64,000 bases of DNA from contig NZ_CP150233.1 of assembly GCF_037974265.1 (NCBI RefSeq), positions 1,488,001 through 1,552,000 on the forward strand, read 5' to 3'. Positions 31,663 to 40,599 of this stretch are shown piece after piece. The stretch comes from Paenibacillus sp. FSL R5-0623 (GTDB lineage: Bacteria > Bacillota > Bacilli > Paenibacillales > Paenibacillaceae). The first letter of the stretch is position 1. Every line of letters starts with the position of its first letter. A program made the translations under genes and the position numbers. The notes beneath the pieces were generated by a model, which saw nothing but the letters and a program-made list of their open reading frames with translations, was not told where the DNA came from and made no database searches.

Positions 31663-32850
31663 GTGCAAGGACAATATCGGCCGACCCAAGCGGAGATCAA
31701 TTTGGATCATTTGTGTACTAACGTAGAAGCTTTCCGCGAGGCATTGCCTCAGGGCATGAAATTCCTCGCCTGTGTGAAGGCCAATGCCTATGGACATGGA
31801 GCGGTGGAGACGGCTAGAGAACTGGAACGAGTGGGTGTGGATTACTTAAGTGTGGCTTTTCTTGACGAAGCTCTGGAATTGCGACAACATGGGATTACGA
31901 TTCCAATCCTGGTATTGGGTTATACGCCGCCTGAAGGGATCGCTGGTGCATGGCAACATGATGTGACCGTCACACTGTTTAGCAGGGAAGTGCTTGACGC
32001 CATTCGACATCTGGATGCGAGCACATTCGCTAACAAACTGAAGGTTCATATTAAAATCGACAGCGGCATGGGCCGATTAGGTCTGTTGCCTGGCGATGAG
32101 GCATTGGCTTTCATTCAGGAAGTAGCTTCGCTCAATCAGGTGATGCTGGAAGGCATGTTTACCCATTTTGCCAGAGCAGATGAAGAAGACAAAACCTATA
32201 CACTGGAGCAGTATAGACGGTTCCAAAGCGTGGTTCATGCGCTCAGGGATCAGGGATGTTCCATCCCGATTATACATACGGCGAACAGCGCCGCTGCCAT
32301 TGATACACCGGAATTGTCCTATGATATGGTACGTGTGGGAATAAGCCTGTACGGACTGTATCCTTCGGCTGAGGTGAATCATCAGGTGGTGAAGTTGTCC
32401 CCGGTATTAACGCTGAAGACAAAAGCGGTTCTGGTCAAAACACTGCCACCCCATTGGGGGATCAGTTACGGAACCCGTTATTTTACGCAAGGGTATGAAC
32501 GAATAGCGACCCTGCCAATCGGATATGCAGACGGATTCTCAAGAATGCTGACAGGTAAAGCACAAGTGCTTGTACGCGGCCGCCGCGTCCCTGTCGTCGG
32601 TACGATCTGCATGGATCAGTGTATGGTGTCGTTACAATCTTTCGCGGAAGAGGCGGAAGAAATTCAAGTCGGCGAAGAGGTTGTCCTTATCGGTCATCAG
32701 TCTGGTGGCGTAATAACCGCAGACGAGGTGGCATCCCAGCTCGGTACGATTGCTTATGAAGTGATCTGCATGATGGCGCACCGCATTCCAAGGGTATATA
32801 CCCGCGGGGGAGCAGTAGTTGCCAGAATCAATCCACTTTTGACATCCTGA
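31663..32850 (+). CDS. alr: Alanine racemase
   Basis: PLP enzyme that converts L- to D-alanine for peptidoglycan, 395 residues. PLP lysine in VKANAYGHG (about residue 39); catalytic Tyr in the C-terminal domain near SYGTRYF; MDQCMV is also conserved. The GTG start at 31663 has GAAGGTG 8 bases upstream. Position between ydcC and mazEF is conserved with Bacillus. Confidence 0.95.
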   Translation: MQGQYRPTQAEINLDHLCTNVEAFREALPQGMKFLACVKANAYGHGAVETARELERVGVDYLSVAFLDEALELRQHGITIPILVLGYTPPEGIAGAWQHDVTVTLFSREVLDAIRHLDASTFANKLKVHIKIDSGMGRLGLLPGDEALAFIQEVASLNQVMLEGMFTHFARADEEDKTYTLEQYRRFQSVVHALRDQGCSIPIIHTANSAAAIDTPELSYDMVRVGISLYGLYPSAEVNHQVVKLSPVLTLKTKAVLVKTLPPHWGISYGTRYFTQGYERIATLPIGYADGFSRMLTGKAQVLVRGRRVPVVGTICMDQCMVSLQSFAEEAEEIQVGEEVVLIGHQSGGVITADEVASQLGTIAYEVICMMAHRIPRVYTRGGAVVARINPLLTS

Positions 32851-33110
32851 TAGGTAAACTGGACGTCATTACCAATAAACTTTTTTTCAGAACAGAAGGA
32901 AAACTGTCGGAGCATCTCGAATTATGTATGACGATAAGGATTTAATTCCTGAATTGAGATGTTTGGTCTGTACGAATATTGTTCCCCGTGTTTATAATGG
33001 AGTACAGCATACTTGATATACTCGGGGCATATATATTCCTTTGTATAAAAGTTCTGGAAAAACGTAATACTGGTTCACAATGGCGAAAGGTTTGTGGGGG
33101 TGGAAGAAAG

Positions 33111-33392
33111 GTGGCCAACTTGCAGAACACCAAGCGGATCATGATCAGTTTACCTGATTATCTTTTGCAGGAAGTGGATGGCATCGTAGCGCTGGAGAAT
33201 TCCAACCGCAGCGAATTGATTAGGCAGGCTATGAAGCTGTATTTGACGGAGCGTAAGAAACGTTACATCCGTGAAACGATGCAGCGAGGGTACATGGAGA
33301 TGGCAAAAATTAATCTGACCATGGCATCCGAAGCCTTTCATGCGGAGGAAGATGCGGACAGCACTCTGGACCGCTTAGTTAGCGGGGTGTAG
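33111..33392 (+). CDS. mazE: MazE-type antitoxin (EndoAI)
   Basis: 93 residues, the same length as Bacillus EndoAI. Ribbon-helix-helix DNA-binding N-terminus (MISLPDYLLQEVDGI, SNRSELIRQAMKLYL) and a C-terminal toxin-binding part, RGYMEMAKINL...RLVSGV, almost identical to EndoAI. The GTG start at 33111 follows GGGGGTGG; the open frame back to 32979 is not coding. Neutralises MazF and represses the operon. Confidence 0.92.
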   Translation: MANLQNTKRIMISLPDYLLQEVDGIVALENSNRSELIRQAMKLYLTERKKRYIRETMQRGYMEMAKINLTMASEAFHAEEDADSTLDRLVSGV

Positions 33393-33395
33393 ACA

Positions 33396-33746
33396 TTGAT
33401 CGTAAAACGTGGTGACGTTTTTTTTGCGGATCTTTCTCCCGTTGTCGGTTCCGAGCAAGGTGGAGTCAGGCCGGTTCTGGTGATCCAGAATGATATCGGC
33501 AACCGGTTCAGTCCAACTTGTATTGTGGCGGCTATCACCGCCCAAATCCAGAAGGCAAAGCTGCCAACGCATGTTGAAATTGATGCGGCGGCACACGGCT
33601 TTGACCGGGACTCGGTTATTTTGCTCGAACAAATACGGACGATTGATAAACAGAGGCTGACTGACAAGATTACCCATCTGGACGAGGAGACCATGAAACT
33701 GGTCAACGAAGCCTTACAGATCAGCCTTGGTTTAATCGATTTTTAA
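33396..33746 (+). CDS. mazF: MazF endoribonuclease toxin (EndoA)
   Basis: Sequence-specific mRNA interferase, 116 residues. [19 protein letters not shown] and RPVLVIQND carry the catalytic Arg/Gln region of the family, and the sequence is nearly identical to Bacillus EndoA, which cleaves UACAU. TTG start at 33396, as in Bacillus ndoA, 3 bases after the antitoxin stop. The sigB regulator genes that follow in Bacillus are absent. Confidence 0.95.
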   Translation: MIVKRGDVFFADLSPVVGSEQGGVRPVLVIQNDIGNRFSPTCIVAAITAQIQKAKLPTHVEIDAAAHGFDRDSVILLEQIRTIDKQRLTDKITHLDEETMKLVNEALQISLGLIDF

Positions 33747-33831
33747 GGCAACCAGCGTCTTGCACGCTGCCCTGCCGTCCGTTGGCAATGGATGTTCCTG
33801 TAAGGGAACACACTGAATTCAGACTGTAACC

Positions 33832-33875
33832 AAAAGAGCGTATGACATCCTTCGGGCTGTTATGCGCTCTTTTGA
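33832..33875 (+). terminator. Terminator after mazF
   Basis: AAAAGAGCGTATGACA pairs with TGTTATGCGCTCTTTT around a 10-base loop. Confidence 0.8.
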
Positions 33876-33977
33876 TTAAGCTTGATGAAAGCGTAGAACA
33901 TTGGCGATCTTTTCGCTATAATGAAACCTGAGAAACCGTTTACCCGAAAGACCTATATATAGAGGTGGAGGAGACAT

Positions 33978-36167
33978 ATGAGCATTTACATCAATCAAGA
34001 GAAACTTCAGTTTCATTTACAGACCCGCGAGGCCAGTTACGTATTCCAGGTACTGCCCTCAGGATATTTGGTGCATTTGTATTATGGCAAAAAATTACGC
34101 GACACCGATCTGAGCTGGTTGCATGTGCGGAGAGAACGAGCGTCCTTTAGCCCCAACCCGGTGCCAGAGGATCGTACGATCTCATTCGATACGTTGCCAG
34201 TGGAATTGCCAGTGTATGGCACGAGTGATTTCCGTAATCCTGCAATTCAATTGGAACTTGAGAATGGCTCAACCGTTTCGGAGTTTACCTATACAGGTCA
34301 TCGATTGATCAAAGGAAAGGCAGCGCTTACCGGACTGCCAGCAACCTATGTTGAATCCGATGACGAAGCAGAGACGCTGGTTATTGAGTTGGAAGACCGC
34401 GTTGCAGGCATCAAAATCGAGCTTTCCTATACAGCCTTTACGGCATTTAATGCGATTACACGCTCCATGCGTATCGTTAATGAGAGCGCTACCTCAGTGA
34501 ATGTGGCGCGTGCGCTCAGTTCATCTGTTGATTTCCCGCATGCTGATTATGAATTGTTGCAATTGTCAGGGGCTTGGACACGGGAACGTGATATCGTTCG
34601 CAGACCGCTTGCTTCAGGCCTGCAAGGGATTGAGAGCCGTCGTGGTTCAAGCAGTCACCAGCAGAATCCATTTATTGCGTTGATGACACCAGGCACGGAT
34701 GAAGACCAAGGTGAAGTTTACGGATTCAGTCTCGTTTATAGCGGCAGCTTCACTGCACAGGCTGAAGTGGATCAGTTCCACACCACCCGTGTGTCACTCG
34801 GAATCAATCCGTTCGAGTTCAGCTGGAAGCTGGAGCCGCAAGAAGCTTTCCAGACACCTGAGACGGTTATGGTTTACTCGGCTGCAGGTCTGGATGGTAT
34901 GTCTCAGTCCTACCACGAATTGTATCGGGAGCGTCTTGCGCGTGGTAAGTTCCGCAATGCGGAACGTCCGGTTCTGGTCAATAACTGGGAAGCAACCTAC
35001 TTTGGATTCAATGCAGACAAGATTGAACAGATTGCTCGCGCTGGACAGAAGCTGGGTATTGAGCTGTTTGTCTTGGATGATGGCTGGTTTGGACACCGGG
35101 ACAGTGACAACTCCTCGCTGGGTGACTGGATTGTAGATAAAAACAAATTGCCACAGGGACTGGATGATCTGGCTAACCGCGTAACAGGTTTGGATATGCA
35201 GTTTGGATTGTGGTTTGAGCCTGAGATGATCTCGCCAGACAGTGAGCTGTATCGTGCGCACCCGGACTGGTGTCTGCATGTGCCTGATCGTCGCCGGACA
35301 GAAGGGCGTCAACAATTGGTACTCGACTTCTCTCGTCAGGATGTACGTGATGAGATTGTGCGCATGTTAACAGACGTACTTGGTTCTGCACCAATCACTT
35401 ATGTGAAATGGGACATGAACCGGAATATGACGGAAGTGGGTTCCGCATTGCTTCCGGCAGACAGACAGCGTGAGACTGCGCATCGTTATATGCTGGGGTT
35501 GTATGAGGTCATGGAACGAATCACTTCGGCGTTCCCGAACATTCTGTTCGAGAGCTGTTCAGGTGGTGGTGGCCGCTTCGATCCAGGTATGCTGTATTAC
35601 ATGCCACAGACGTGGACAAGTGATAACACGGATGCCATATCCCGCCTGCGGATTCAATACGGTACGAGTCTTGTGTACCCGGTAAGTTCGATGGGGTCGC
35701 ATATCTCAGCGGTACCGAATCATCAGGTCAACCGGATCACTTCACTTGAAATTCGGGGACATGTTGCGATGTCGGGCAACTTCGGTTACGAGCTGGATCT
35801 GACGAAATTCACGGAGGAAGAGAATGACATCGTGAAAGCCCAGGTTGAGCTGTACAAAGAGATTCGTGGAACGGTTCAATATGGAACATTCCGTCGTTTG
35901 CTCAGTCCGTTTGAAGGCAATGAGACAGCGTGGATGTTTATTGCACCGGATGGAAGCGAAGCTGTTGTATTCTACTTCCGCGTGCTCTCTGAGCCTAATG
36001 CGCCACTTCAGCGCCTGAAGCTGAAAGGTTTGGACCCTAATGCGGATTACCGTCTGAAAGGCGGATCAGAGACCTTTACCGGCGATGCCCTCATGTATGG
36101 CGGTATTTCGGTAGGCAGTGCATCAGGAGATTATCTGAGCGAACTGTTCCGCTTTGAACGCGTATAG
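33978..36167 (+). CDS. Alpha-galactosidase, GH36
   Basis: Hydrolyses terminal alpha-1,6-galactose from melibiose, raffinose or galactomannan side chains; 729 residues, no signal peptide, so cytoplasmic. N-terminal beta domain (1-320), TIM barrel (330-640), C-terminal beta domain. Nucleophile Asp in YVKWDMNRN, acid/base Asp in TWTSDNTDAISR, and the substrate motif ESCSGGGGRFDPG are all present. GGTGGAGGAG upstream. It stands alone between mazF and tex, the place of the sigB operon in Bacillus, with its own terminators on both sides. Confidence 0.93.
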   Translation: MSIYINQEKLQFHLQTREASYVFQVLPSGYLVHLYYGKKLRDTDLSWLHVRRERASFSPNPVPEDRTISFDTLPVELPVYGTSDFRNPAIQLELENGSTVSEFTYTGHRLIKGKAALTGLPATYVESDDEAETLVIELEDRVAGIKIELSYTAFTAFNAITRSMRIVNESATSVNVARALSSSVDFPHADYELLQLSGAWTRERDIVRRPLASGLQGIESRRGSSSHQQNPFIALMTPGTDEDQGEVYGFSLVYSGSFTAQAEVDQFHTTRVSLGINPFEFSWKLEPQEAFQTPETVMVYSAAGLDGMSQSYHELYRERLARGKFRNAERPVLVNNWEATYFGFNADKIEQIARAGQKLGIELFVLDDGWFGHRDSDNSSLGDWIVDKNKLPQGLDDLANRVTGLDMQFGLWFEPEMISPDSELYRAHPDWCLHVPDRRRTEGRQQLVLDFSRQDVRDEIVRMLTDVLGSAPITYVKWDMNRNMTEVGSALLPADRQRETAHRYMLGLYEVMERITSAFPNILFESCSGGGGRFDPGMLYYMPQTWTSDNTDAISRLRIQYGTSLVYPVSSMGSHISAVPNHQVNRITSLEIRGHVAMSGNFGYELDLTKFTEEENDIVKAQVELYKEIRGTVQYGTFRRLLSPFEGNETAWMFIAPDGSEAVVFYFRVLSEPNAPLQRLKLKGLDPNADYRLKGGSETFTGDALMYGGISVGSASGDYLSELFRFERV

Positions 36168-36196
36168 ATTACAAATGGATATAAAGTTCTAAACGG

Positions 36197-36237
36197 AAAG
36201 ACCGAGGAGCGTCGTGTTGACGTTTTTCGGTCTTTTT
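36197..36237 (+). terminator. Terminator of the alpha-galactosidase gene
   Basis: AAAGACCGAGGAGCGTC pairs with GACGTTTTTCGGTCTTT, followed by T. Confidence 0.8.
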
Positions 36238-36440
36238 CTGACGTATTGGGGAAGGCTGGAGGATGACATCATTCTGTCAGAACTTGTATGCTTGCGGATT
36301 GATGGAAATCTGGACGGGATTCTGTGATAATATAGGGTAGAGTGGAAGAAACAAATGGTTTAACTATACTGTAATTACAGCAGCAAAGCTGCCCTGAAAT
36401 GATTGTAACGAACGATTCAGGAAGGAAAGAGGGATTTATT

Positions 36441-38663
36441 TTGTCTGAACAGGAAACGGTTCTGGAACCCAATGAAGAAACAATAAAGGCAGAACGCCAT
36501 GAACGAATCATCAAACAGGTAGCCAAGGAACTGTCACTGTCCTTGAAGCAGGTCCGCACAACGTCGGAGCTTCTGGACGAAGGCAATACGATTCCATTTA
36601 TCGCCCGCTACCGTAAAGAAATGACTGGAGAGCTGGATGAGAACCAGCTGCGATCGATTGAAGAACGCATTGTTTATCTGCGCAATCTTGAGGATCGCAA
36701 ATTGGAAGTCATCCGTATTATAGAGGAACAGGGCAAACTGACCGGAGAACTGAAGCAATCCATTACGCAAGCTGTGAAGCTGCAAGAAGTGGAAGACTTG
36801 TATCGACCTTACCGTCAGAAGCGTAAAACACGTGCCAGTGTGGCCAAGGAAAAAGGTCTTGAACCCCTTGCTGGTTGGATCTGGGGTCAACCGAAACAAG
36901 GAGATGCACTCCAGGAAGCTGCGAAATATATCAATGCTGAACTGGGTGTAGAAGATGCGGAGTCGGCGCTTCAGGGAGCCAAAGATATTCTGGCGGAGAA
37001 TATCGCAGACGATGCTGCCATTCGTGCCTGGATTCGTCGGTACACCTTGGATCACGGGATGCTGACTTCAGAAGCGAAGGATGCTCAAGAGGAGTCCGTG
37101 TACGAGAATTATTATGATTACCGCGAATTAGCCAAAAAGATGCCTCCACACCGTATTCTCGCGATTAATCGCGGTGAACGTGAGAGTATTCTGAAAGTCG
37201 GCCTGGACGTACAGGCAGAACCGGCCCATCGCCATATGGAAGGACAGATCATTCGTGGTGCTTCTGCCGTGCAGGATATCCTGCGTGATGTGATTGAAGA
37301 TGCATACAAGCGGCTGATTGCGCCTTCCATCGAGCGTGAAGTTCGTGGAGAGCTCACGGAAAAGGGTGAAAATCAGGCTATATCGGTATTCTCGGCCAAT
37401 CTGCGTAATCTGTTGCTTCAACCGCCGATTCATGGCAAACGTGTGCTGGGTGTCGATCCTGCCTTTCGTACAGGTTGTAAACTTGCTGTAGTAGATGATA
37501 CGGGCAAGTTGCTGGAAGTGGCTGTGACCTACCCAACGCCACCACACAACAAGAAACGTGAAGCTGCGGAAGTATTTCATCGGATGATCAAGCAATATGA
37601 TATCGGACTGATCGTCATTGGTAATGGTACCGGATCACGTGAGACGGAGCAGTTTGTAGCCGAGATCATTCAGGAAAACGGTGACGAAAGTCTTGTGTAT
37701 CTAATCGTTAACGAAGCAGGCGCGAGCGTATATTCTGCATCCAAGCTGGCCCAGGAAGAGTTCCCTGATCTGGATGTTGCAGAGCGTAGTGCGGCTTCCA
37801 TTGCTCGCCGGGTACAAGATCCGCTTGCGGAGTTGGTTAAGATTGATCCAAAAGCCATTGGCGTGGGTCAATATCAGCATGACGTATCCCAGAAGATTCT
37901 CGAAGAAAGCCTGAAGGCTGTCGTGGAATCTGCAGTTAACCATGTGGGTGTGGACGTGAATACGGCATCACCTTCGTTACTGTCATATGTAGCCGGAGTT
38001 AACGCTACGATTGCCAAAAACATTGTGAAGTACCGTGAAGAGAATGGCCGGTTCACGAACCGCCGTCAGCTTCAGAAGGTTCCGCGTCTGGGTGCCAAAA
38101 CCTACGAGCAGTGCGTAGGATTTATGCGTATTGGTGAGGGCGAGAATCCATTGGATCGTACACCGATTCACCCTGAGTCTTACAAGGTAGTGGATCAGCT
38201 GTTCAAGGAGCTTCAGGTTGCACTGGACAAGCTGGGAAGCAAGGAACTGTCGGTGTTACTGTCGGAGCAACAGCCAGAGCAATTAGCTGTGAAACTGGAC
38301 GTAGGTGTACCTACATTGCGTGACATTCTGGACAGCTTGCAGCGTCCGGGTCGTGACCCGCGTGAAGAAATGCCGTTGCCAATCTTCCGTACAGATGTAT
38401 TGAAAATTGAGGATCTGGTGGAAGGCATGGAGCTGCAAGGTACGGTTCGGAACGTTATTGATTTCGGTGCTTTTGTTGATATTGGGATCAAGAGTGATGG
38501 ACTTGTCCATATCTCACAGCTCAGCAACGGGTATGTTAAACATCCGATGGATGTTGTATCTGTCGGGGATAATGTAACGGTCTGGGTTATGAATGTGGAT
38601 ACCAAAAAAGGCCGTGTCGGCCTGACGATGAAGAAGCCTGCATCAGCGCAACAGACTTCTTAA
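36441..38663 (+). CDS. tex: Tex-family RNA-binding protein
   Basis: 740-residue cytoplasmic nucleic-acid-binding protein of the Tex/Spt6 type. N-terminal helical part, YqgF/RNase-H-like core (GVDPAFRTGCKLAVVD at about 335), helix-hairpin-helix pair (LLSYVAGVNATIAKNIV, LQKVPRLGAKTYEQC) and a C-terminal S1 domain (EGMELQGTVRNVIDFGAFVDIG). TTG at 36441 is preferred: GGAAAGAGGG lies 7 bases before it; the ATG at 36399 would put that site inside the gene. Homologue of Bacillus YdcI. Confidence 0.92.
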   Translation: MSEQETVLEPNEETIKAERHERIIKQVAKELSLSLKQVRTTSELLDEGNTIPFIARYRKEMTGELDENQLRSIEERIVYLRNLEDRKLEVIRIIEEQGKLTGELKQSITQAVKLQEVEDLYRPYRQKRKTRASVAKEKGLEPLAGWIWGQPKQGDALQEAAKYINAELGVEDAESALQGAKDILAENIADDAAIRAWIRRYTLDHGMLTSEAKDAQEESVYENYYDYRELAKKMPPHRILAINRGERESILKVGLDVQAEPAHRHMEGQIIRGASAVQDILRDVIEDAYKRLIAPSIEREVRGELTEKGENQAISVFSANLRNLLLQPPIHGKRVLGVDPAFRTGCKLAVVDDTGKLLEVAVTYPTPPHNKKREAAEVFHRMIKQYDIGLIVIGNGTGSRETEQFVAEIIQENGDESLVYLIVNEAGASVYSASKLAQEEFPDLDVAERSAASIARRVQDPLAELVKIDPKAIGVGQYQHDVSQKILEESLKAVVESAVNHVGVDVNTASPSLLSYVAGVNATIAKNIVKYREENGRFTNRRQLQKVPRLGAKTYEQCVGFMRIGEGENPLDRTPIHPESYKVVDQLFKELQVALDKLGSKELSVLLSEQQPEQLAVKLDVGVPTLRDILDSLQRPGRDPREEMPLPIFRTDVLKIEDLVEGMELQGTVRNVIDFGAFVDIGIKSDGLVHISQLSNGYVKHPMDVVSVGDNVTVWVMNVDTKKGRVGLTMKKPASAQQTS

Positions 38664-38679
38664 ATAGTAGGAATGGAGA

Positions 38680-38711
38680 ACAGCCTTCCCTAACCAGGAA
38701 GGCTGTTTGTT
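38680..38711 (+). terminator. Terminator of tex
   Basis: ACAGCCTTCC and GGAAGGCTGT pair perfectly, followed by TTGTTG. Confidence 0.75.
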
Positions 38712-38798
38712 GTCGACAGTAATGTTCCCGTTGTCCGTTCTAATTCCTTTAGTAAGTAAGTACGGTGGGAATAATGATGGCTTTTTCTTAAAGTGCGT

Positions 38799-38843
38799 GT
38801 TCAAAAGGCCATCCTTCGTAATCCAAAGCAGACTTTTATGAAC
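38799..38843. repeat. Fragment related to the MITE-like repeat at 60317
   Basis: The 45 bases GTTCAAAAGGCCATCCTTC...ATGAAC match, in reverse orientation, the first 35 bases of the element at 60317-60483 (about 85 percent by eye). They form an inverted repeat of their own and lie just beyond the stop of cmpA, where they could also act in 3'-end formation. Confidence 0.5.
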
Positions 38844-38849
38844 AACCTC

Positions 38850-38993
38850 TTAAAGTTCGTTCTCCGCGCTACGTGGTGTGCCATTTGCTGGTTTATTGCG
38901 ATAAAAGAACCAGCATTCGTTCAGCAACTTGATTTGCCGGCTGTCCTTTTTGTGAAATGCACGCATCAGTTGATTGCAAAGCCATTGAGGCAA
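38850..38993 (-). CDS. cmpA: Cortex morphogenetic protein CmpA
   Basis: A 47-residue protein, too short for routine ORF calling: it begins MPQWLCNQLMRAFHKKDSRQ, continues IKLLNECWFFYRNK and ends in NEL. This matches CmpA of spore formers (MPxWL..QL..AF.KKD...IKLLN.CWFFYR). In Bacillus CmpA works with ClpXP to degrade SpoIVA in spores with defective cortex. Start is TTG at 38993, preceded by GAGGAGG 7 bases away. It lies between tex and sprT, as is usual for the group. Expression in the mother cell is inferred. Confidence 0.9.
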   Translation of the reverse strand: MPQWLCNQLMRAFHKKDSRQIKLLNECWFFYRNKPANGTPRSAENEL

Positions 38994-39100
38994 GGGTATC
39001 TCCTCCTCTTGCATAATTCATCTGTACGTTAGCATATGTGGCAATAGCCTGGACTGTGCGGGATAAGTGGAGGCCTCCGGCAAATCAATCTTGTTCATTC

Positions 39101-39142
39101 AAAAAAAAGCACAACTCCCAATTCAGGGAGATGTGCTTTTCG
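39101..39142 (-). terminator. Terminator of the 39.2-kb small gene
   Basis: AAAAGCACAACTCCC pairs with GGGAGATGTGCTTTT; eight T follow on the minus strand. Confidence 0.85.
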
Positions 39143-39175
39143 TTCTCATCATTATGAAATGATAACTGTAGTGAA

Positions 39176-39532
39176 TTAGAGAGCTTCCATCTCTTCTTCA
39201 TACCATTGTTCCAATTGGGCCTGAAGAGCCCGGATTTCGGTAAGCAGAGAAATCAAAGGATAATGGCTTTCACGTAGTGCTGCAAAAGATTCTTCAAGCG
39301 CATTGATATAATCAAGGCCGCCGATGATAATAAGATTTTCGTTTAGGAGATCGAGGCTGTCACATTCGGCGATCGCCCAAGGCAGGACAGGGACATCTGC
39401 TGCAGTGAGTTTATCAATTTCCTTGTGCAGGCGCAGGTTGAGCGCACTGAGTTGATAGGCGTAATCTGCCGGCATTTCCACGAACTGCAATTGTTGTTCC
39501 TGCTGCAGGATGACATAGCGCATTGTAGGCAT
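39176..39532 (-). CDS. Conserved protein of unknown function
   Basis: 118 residues, soluble, acidic and mainly helical in the second half (ALEESFAALRESHYPLISLLTEIRALQAQLEQWYEEE). Related short proteins next to sprT occur in Paenibacillus, sometimes labelled hydrolase/acyltransferase, but no catalytic motif is visible and I do not endorse that. Start MPTMRYVIL at 39532 is tentative; the frame is open to an ATG at 39559, and GAGGGGAGA lies between the two. Confidence 0.6.
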   Translation of the reverse strand: MPTMRYVILQQEQQLQFVEMPADYAYQLSALNLRLHKEIDKLTAADVPVLPWAIAECDSLDLLNENLIIIGGLDYINALEESFAALRESHYPLISLLTEIRALQAQLEQWYEEEMEAL

Positions 39533-39651
39533 AACGAGTAATAATCTCCCCTCATACATTCTACTTGACAGTGTAGCCTACGAAACGGTTAAAATTCAAG
39601 TATTATGCCGGAAAAACAAATGCTCCGAGGGGGTGCAAGGAGAGGATACTG

Positions 39652-40113
39652 ATGGAAAATGAGGAATTGCAACAATGGATTGAACAGGTATCACTGGATC
39701 ATTTCGGAGTGCCGTTCACCCATGAAGCTTTGTTTAACAGTCGCCTGACCACGACGGGTGGGCGTTATATGCTCAAAAGTCACCGGATTGAGATCAATCC
39801 GCATCAACTCGAAGCCTATGGGCGAGATGAGGTTGAGAAAATTATCAAGCATGAGCTGTGTCACTATCATCTGCATATTCGTGGGCGCGGCTATCAGCAT
39901 CGTGACCCGGAATTCAAGGCTTTATTGCAGAAGGTAGGCGGCTCGCGTTACTGCCAATCACTTCCTGACGGCAAAGGCAGAAAGCCGCTGCCATATCGTT
40001 ATAAGCTGGTGTGCAAGAGCTGTGGTACGGAATATTTGCGCAAGCGGAAAATAGATCCGAAGCGATACCGTTGTGGTCGTTGCGCGGGAAAACTGGGCCT
40101 TCAGAATATTTGA
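39652..40113 (+). CDS. SprT-family zinc metalloprotease-like protein
   Basis: 153 residues, homologue of Bacillus YdcK. Zinc-protease motif HELCH (KHELCHYHLHIRG) near residue 65, and a C-terminal zinc ribbon CKSCG...RYRCGRC. AAGGAGAGG lies 6 bases before ATG. Its position after tex and before a tRNA-Asn gene matches Bacillus. Substrate unknown; the eukaryotic relative Spartan cuts DNA-protein crosslinks. Confidence 0.9.
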   Translation: MENEELQQWIEQVSLDHFGVPFTHEALFNSRLTTTGGRYMLKSHRIEINPHQLEAYGRDEVEKIIKHELCHYHLHIRGRGYQHRDPEFKALLQKVGGSRYCQSLPDGKGRKPLPYRYKLVCKSCGTEYLRKRKIDPKRYRCGRCAGKLGLQNI

Positions 40114-40158
40114 TGTGTGCATTGTTCGCTATGCGTAAGTAAAGTGATGAAAGGCATG

Positions 40159-40187
40159 TTGACTTGGATTATTAATCATGATAGATT
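40159..40187 (+). promoter_or_regulatory. Sigma-A promoter of tRNA-Asn
   Basis: TTGACT and TAGATT separated by 17 bases, 20 bases upstream of the tRNA. Confidence 0.6.
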
Positions 40188-40207
40188 AATCTTATTCAAG
40201 TTAATTT

Positions 40208-40283
40208 TCCCTGATAGCTCAGTTGGTAGAGCACTCGACTGTTAATCGAGTTGTCACAGGTTCGAGCCCTGTTCGGGGAGCCA
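40208..40283 (+). tRNA. tRNA-Asn(GTT)
   Basis: 76 nt cloverleaf: acceptor TCCCTGA with TCGGGGA, anticodon loop with GTT, T-loop GGTTCGAGCCC, encoded CCA. Confidence 0.97.
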
Positions 40284-40289
40284 TTTCTT

Positions 40290-40378
40290 GGAGAGATACC
40301 CAAGTGGCTATAAGGGGACCCTCTGCTAAGGGGTTAGACTGCGTAAGCGGTGCGAGGGTTCGAATCCCTCTCTCTCCG
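40290..40378 (+). tRNA. tRNA-Ser(GCT)
   Basis: 89 nt class II tRNA: acceptor GGAGAGA with TCTCTCC, anticodon GCT in CTCTGCTAAGG, long variable arm, T-loop GGTTCGAATCC. No encoded CCA. Its last 15 bases plus flank recur downstream at 40478. Confidence 0.95.
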
Positions 40379-40498
40379 TTCTGAATAAACTTCTCTGCAA
40401 AGGGATGAGAACCCTAAAGGTTCGTCGGAGCATAAGCTTCGTTAGCAATACTTCGCAGTCTCGAACGAAGTGAGAGTATCCCTCTCTCTCCGTTCTGA
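40364..40498 (+). repeat. Direct repeat of the tRNA-Ser 3' end
   Basis: The 21 bases at 40364-40384 (starting ATCCCTCTCTC, the end of tRNA-Ser and 6 bases beyond) recur identically at 40478-40498. The 93 bases between include TTCGTCGGAGC and an imperfect TCTCGAACG/GAAGTGAGA hairpin. The pattern resembles an attachment-site duplication or partial tRNA duplication; no integrase is nearby. Confidence 0.7.
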
Positions 40499-40504
40499 TT
40501 GCAC

Positions 40505-40558
40505 AAAAAATCCCCTTCACATTAGACCGGTTAACGGTCAGTGTGAAGGGGATTTTTT
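40505..40558. terminator. Bidirectional terminator
   Basis: AAAAAATCCCCTTCACA pairs with TGTGAAGGGGATTTTTT, and an inner GACCGGTTAACGGTC extends the stem. It ends the tRNA-Asn/Ser transcript and the ArsR gene from the other side. Confidence 0.93.
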
Positions 40559-40599
40559 GCGTTTACTGATCTTTGGTTATCCCTTGTATACGCTTCTGC

